Assembly (NCBI GenBank): GCA_024277025.1
Contig: JAJRWA010000010.1
Coordinates: 1-36,208 of the forward strand
Direction of reading: 5' to 3'
Origin: Candidatus Krumholzibacteriota bacterium
GTDB taxonomy: Bacteria; Krumholzibacteriota; Krumholzibacteriia; LZORAL124-64-63
DNA length: 36,208 bases
Position numbers and translations under genes: made by a program. Positions 33,506 to 36,208 of this stretch are shown in pieces (position 1 is the stretch's first letter; every line of letters begins with the position of its first letter). The notes under the pieces were generated by a model, which was not told where the DNA came from, searched no databases, and saw nothing but the letters and a program-made list of their open reading frames with translations.

Positions 33506-34204
33506 TCAGTGCGAGGTGTAGATCAGGTACAGACCGGCCACGATCACCAGCACCCCGCACACGGTCTTGAGTACCCGGCTGCCGGTTGATTGCTCGTTCC
33601 AGTCCAGGGTCTTCTGCACCCAACCAGTGCCGGCGCCGGCCAGGGAAATCACCAGGCAATGCCCCAGCCCGTACGCCAGCAGCAGCAGCGCTCCGTAGAA
33701 CAGATCCCGTGAGGCCACGCTGAAAGTCACCGCCAGCATGGGCGCCATGTAGGCGAACGTGCACGGCCCCAGGGCAATGCCGAAGGTCAGGCCCAGCACC
33801 AGGGCCGCCCAGGGCCCCCGCCGCCGCCAGCGGGCCAGACCGGGCCCGGCCCAGCCCAGCGGAATCACGTCCAGCAGGCTCAGGCCCACGACCAGGAAAA
33901 TCCCGGCCACCAGGTAATTGCCCGCCCCGCCCACGTCGCCCAGGATGCGGCCGGCCGCCGCGGTCACCCCGCCGATCACCGCGATGGTCAGCAGGATACC
34001 CGTGGCAAAGAGCGTCGACAAGCCCAGCGCCCGCCGCGTGGTCATGCCGGGCCGGCCGTTGATGAAGCCGACCACCAGCGGAATGCTCGCCAGGTGGCAG
34101 GGCGACAACAGAATACTCAGAATGCCCCAGGCAAAGGCCGCGGTCAGGGCCACCGCGGCCGAACCGGCAATGGCGTGGTTCAGACTTTCGAACAGACCGC
34201 CCAC
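33506..34204 (-). CDS. CcdA/DsbD-like membrane protein (ArsG-like)
   Basis: 232 residues with six hydrophobic segments and the paired Pro-Cys motifs LSPCHLASIPLVVGFI and LGPCTFAYMAPML of CcdA/DsbD transmembrane domains, which move reducing equivalents from cytoplasmic thioredoxin to the envelope. In arsenic operons the same family is annotated as ArsG, an exporter of aromatic arsenicals. Start GTG at 34204, 3 nt after the thioredoxin gene's TAG, with GAGGGG before it. Either thiol relay or efflux is possible; with two thioredoxin-fold neighbours, relay seems at least as likely. Confidence 0.8.
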   Translation of the reverse strand: MGGLFESLNHAIAGSAAVALTAAFAWGILSILLSPCHLASIPLVVGFINGRPGMTTRRALGLSTLFATGILLTIAVIGGVTAAAGRILGDVGGAGNYLVAGIFLVVGLSLLDVIPLGWAGPGLARWRRRGPWAALVLGLTFGIALGPCTFAYMAPMLAVTFSVASRDLFYGALLLLAYGLGHCLVISLAGAGTGWVQKTLDWNEQSTGSRVLKTVCGVLVIVAGLYLIYTSH

Positions 34205-34207
34205 CGG

Positions 34208-34642
34208 CTACCCCTCGTCCGCGGACGCCAGGGTGAACTTGTAGCCCAGGCGTTCCCACTCGGCCAGGATCTCGTCACGGCCGAAAAAGCCTTCGTGCCG
34301 GAAGATCTCGGCGCCCTGCGGATCGAAGAAGATCTGGGTCGGGATCAGCTTGATCCGGTAGGGTTTCGCGGCGTCCGGGCTTTGCCACACGTCCAGGAAC
34401 ACGACCTCCAACTGTCCGGCCAATCCGGTTTCGAGCTCCGCCAGCACCGGCACCATCGCCTTGCAGGGGATGCACTTGTCCGCGCCGAGATCGAGCAGGC
34501 GGGGCAGGGCCGGGGCCGTCTTGACGACCGCCGGTCCGCTGTCCGCCTCTTCGTCATTCCCGCCCCGTAAAGCCACCGCGCCGACCACCGCCAGCACGAC
34601 CACCGACAGAATGAGCACCCGCCTCAGATTGCCGTTCACCAT
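34208..34642 (-). CDS. membrane-anchored thioredoxin-like protein
   Basis: 144 residues from the ATG at 34642 (AAGGGGG 8 nt upstream; a GTG one codon earlier is the alternative). A single N-terminal membrane anchor (about 7-25), a short acidic linker, then a thioredoxin fold with CIPC (57-60), VVFLDVWQSPDAA and the cis-Pro region LIPTQIFFDPQG. Predicted periplasmic face. Upstream partner of the CcdA-like protein, from which it could receive electrons. Confidence 0.86.
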   Translation of the reverse strand: MVNGNLRRVLILSVVVLAVVGAVALRGGNDEEADSGPAVVKTAPALPRLLDLGADKCIPCKAMVPVLAELETGLAGQLEVVFLDVWQSPDAAKPYRIKLIPTQIFFDPQGAEIFRHEGFFGRDEILAEWERLGYKFTLASADEG

Positions 34643-34656
34643 CACACCATCCCCCT

Positions 34657-34890
34657 TCAGCCCAGCAGGGCCTTGATGTCATCCACCGACAGGACCTTGC
34701 CGATGGATTTCACTTCACCGTCGATCACCAGTGCCGGCGTCATCATCACGCCGTACTTCATGATTTCCTGCAGGTCCGAGACCTTCCTGATATGGCAGGC
34801 CAGGCCCAGAGACTCGCCGGCCAGCCTTGCGTTCTCCTCCAGTTTGGTGCACTTGGCGCAGCCGGTACCGAGGATCGCCAGTTCCTTCAT
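34657..34890 (-). CDS. small thioredoxin-like redox protein (CxxC)
   Basis: 77 residues from the ATG at 34890 (AGGAG, 7-nt spacer): MKELAILGTGCAKCTKLEEN with C11/C14, then VSDLQEIMKYGVMMTPALVI with a cis-Pro, and a DGEVKSIGKVLS beta strand. This is the MTH895-type glutaredoxin-like family found beside ArsP-type permeases. The longer reading frame upstream is spurious because it overlaps the permease gene. A cytoplasmic thiol donor for ArsC or for the permease's substrate is plausible. Confidence 0.88.
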   Translation of the reverse strand: MKELAILGTGCAKCTKLEENARLAGESLGLACHIRKVSDLQEIMKYGVMMTPALVIDGEVKSIGKVLSVDDIKALLG

Positions 34891-34907
34891 CTCCGAACTC
34901 CTGTCGT

Positions 34908-36206
34908 TCAACTGTAGATGGCTCCGAAAACCAGGCCCGTCAGGGTCGCCATGACAACCACCAGCAGGACGAAAACCGCTGTCTTGCGCCCGCCCATCAC
35001 GCTGCGCAAAACGAGAATGCTGGGCAGGGAAACCGCCGGCCCGGCCAGCAGCAGCGACAGCGCCGGCCCCTGCCCCATGCCCGCGCCCAGCAGGCCCTGC
35101 AGGATGGGCACCTCGGTCAAGGTCGCGAAATACATGAACGCGCCCGAGATGGCGGCGAAGAAATTCGCGGCCAGGGAATTGCCGCCCACCAGACCGGCCA
35201 CCCAGGCCGACGGGATCAGGCCCTCGTGGCCCGGACGCCCCAGCAACAGGCCCGAAGCCAGCACCCCGAGCAGCAACAGGGGCAGGATCTGTTTGGCGAA
35301 GCCCCAGGTCTGCTCCAGCCACTCGCGGTTCTCACCGGTCTCGAGGTTGGCCGCCATTCCCAGACCGATCGTACCGGCAGTGAACGGAATCAGCGGACTG
35401 AGTCCCCGCACAAGACTGAGTCCGGCAACCACGACCGCCAGCACCGCCAGGCGCCACCAGGCGAAACCGAACCAGCGGCCGAGTATCAGGCCCAGACCCA
35501 CCCCCGCCGCACCGGTCAGCAGCCACTTGATCCGGAAGATCTGCTGAAAGATTCCGGCGCCGGCCTGGCCGCTCCAGGTGCCGAAGATCAGCACGGCGAC
35601 CATGGCGAAAAAGTGCAGCGCCGTCTGCCACAGGGGCCGGCCCGCATCGTCGTCGGGCAGAGCCGCCAGGGTCGCCATCTTATCCTGTTCCTCGTGGCGG
35701 AAGAACAGGTGCATCAGCAGGCCGATCACGATGCTGAAGACGATTGCGCCCACGGCCCGGCCCACGCCCAGATGCAGGCCCAGAATGCGCGCGGTCAGGA
35801 TGATCGCCAGCACGTTGATTGCCGGGCCGGAATACAGAAAGGCGACGGCCGGCCCGAGACCCGCGCCCATCCGGTAGATGCCGGCGAACAGCGGCAGCAC
35901 CGTGCACGAGCAAACGGCCAGGATCGTGCCCGAGACCGAAGCCACGCCGTAGGCCAAAATCTTGTTCGCCGCGGGGCCGAGGTATTTCATGACCGCGTTC
36001 TGACTGACGAAGACCGCGATCGCCCCGGCGATGTAGAAGGCGGGAATCAGGCAGAGCAGGACGTGCTCGCGGGCGTACCAGCGGGCCAGTTCGAGGGCTT
36101 CGAAGATCGCGTTGTCAAAGCGCGGCTGGCCGACCGGCAGGAAGAACACGGCCAGGAAACCGCCCGTCAGCCAGAGCAGGATCTTCCACTCCTGGCGCCA
36201 GCTCAC
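34908..36206 (-). CDS. arsP: ArsP-type (PF03773) permease
   Basis: 432 residues starting at GTG 36206, two bases from the window edge; SWRQEWKILLWL matches the usual family N-terminus so the gene is probably complete, though upstream signals are out of view. About ten membrane segments. VSGTILAVCSCTVLPLFAGI with the CSC motif and YSGPAINVLAIILTARI are the family core, repeated in part at LTEVPILQGLLGAGM and LAGPAVSLPSILVL. ArsP members export methylated and aromatic trivalent arsenicals; others have unknown cargo. First visible gene of the arsenic-type operon, 17 bp before the small redox protein. Confidence 0.9.
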   Translation of the reverse strand: MSWRQEWKILLWLTGGFLAVFFLPVGQPRFDNAIFEALELARWYAREHVLLCLIPAFYIAGAIAVFVSQNAVMKYLGPAANKILAYGVASVSGTILAVCSCTVLPLFAGIYRMGAGLGPAVAFLYSGPAINVLAIILTARILGLHLGVGRAVGAIVFSIVIGLLMHLFFRHEEQDKMATLAALPDDDAGRPLWQTALHFFAMVAVLIFGTWSGQAGAGIFQQIFRIKWLLTGAAGVGLGLILGRWFGFAWWRLAVLAVVVAGLSLVRGLSPLIPFTAGTIGLGMAANLETGENREWLEQTWGFAKQILPLLLLGVLASGLLLGRPGHEGLIPSAWVAGLVGGNSLAANFFAAISGAFMYFATLTEVPILQGLLGAGMGQGPALSLLLAGPAVSLPSILVLRSVMGGRKTAVFVLLVVVMATLTGLVFGAIYS

Positions 36207-36208
36207 GA

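Noticed and set aside
34657..35322. 221-residue frame as the small redox protein
   Set aside because: The 5' two thirds overlap the ArsP permease in another frame; the ATG at 34890 with AGGAG starts the true 77-residue protein.
1..36208. General amber (TAG) reassignment
   Set aside because: Many intact genes here end in TAG with no homology beyond it, so the two in-frame TAGs are local events.
1..36208. Mobile elements, CRISPR arrays, tRNA or rRNA genes
   Set aside because: No transposase or integrase, no regularly spaced repeats and no cloverleaf or rRNA-like stretches were recognised on reading.

Overview
The window is GC-rich bacterial chromosome with an AT-richer insert at about 2925-4260 and another AT-richer stretch at about 1-130. 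Outer-membrane barrels, several lipoproteins, and Sec-type signal peptides point to a diderm (Gram-negative) cell. A UbiA/UbiX/UbiD/MenG operon without proteobacterial ubiquinone genes, together with c-di-GMP multidomain proteins and a selenocysteine-type selD start, suggests a free-living, probably uncultured lineage outside the Proteobacteria (an FCB-group phylum is my guess). No mobile-element genes, tRNAs, rRNAs or CRISPR arrays were recognised.

Layout. 1-4650 is an eroded zone: a 5' stub of selD (with an in-frame UGA at the Sec position), an intact GAF/HD-GYP/hemerythrin gene, the 3' half of a broken glnS, an AT-rich insert with two small envelope-protein genes, and a membrane gene truncated at the other edge of that insert. 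4697-8473 is a tightly overlapping late-menaquinone operon (ubiD-type, menG, ubiX-type, ubiA-type); menG carries a premature amber 20 codons before what looks like its ancestral stop. 8597-20063 holds an FMN reductase, a GT-C glycosyltransferase, an HDOD-REC-GGDEF protein, a tandem-ACT protein, a methyltransferase, a 5'-nucleotidase, a polytopic membrane protein, a secreted Vps62-like protein and an isocitrate/isopropylmalate-type dehydrogenase with a strong terminator. 20202-25713 holds a hybrid histidine kinase, a DUF3179 protein, a helical-backbone metal receptor and an M48 lipoprotein protease. 25873-29510 encodes a Gly-rich collagen-like lipoprotein, a FadL-like barrel and a Bax-inhibitor protein. 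29529-32640 is pseC plus a NeuB-PseG fusion. 32681-36206 is a six-gene arsenic-type operon.

Most interesting result: the DUF3179 gene (22991-23905, minus strand) is split only by a UGA exactly where the family has the first Cys of its CPLC motif, and a hairpin meeting bacterial SECIS criteria follows at the right distance. Together with the Sec-type selD stub this makes a candidate new selenoprotein family (UxxC DUF3179). Other notable items are the amber codon in menG, the doubly disabled half glnS, the bilateral truncation around the AT-rich insert, and the NeuB-PseG fusion with substituted active-site residues.
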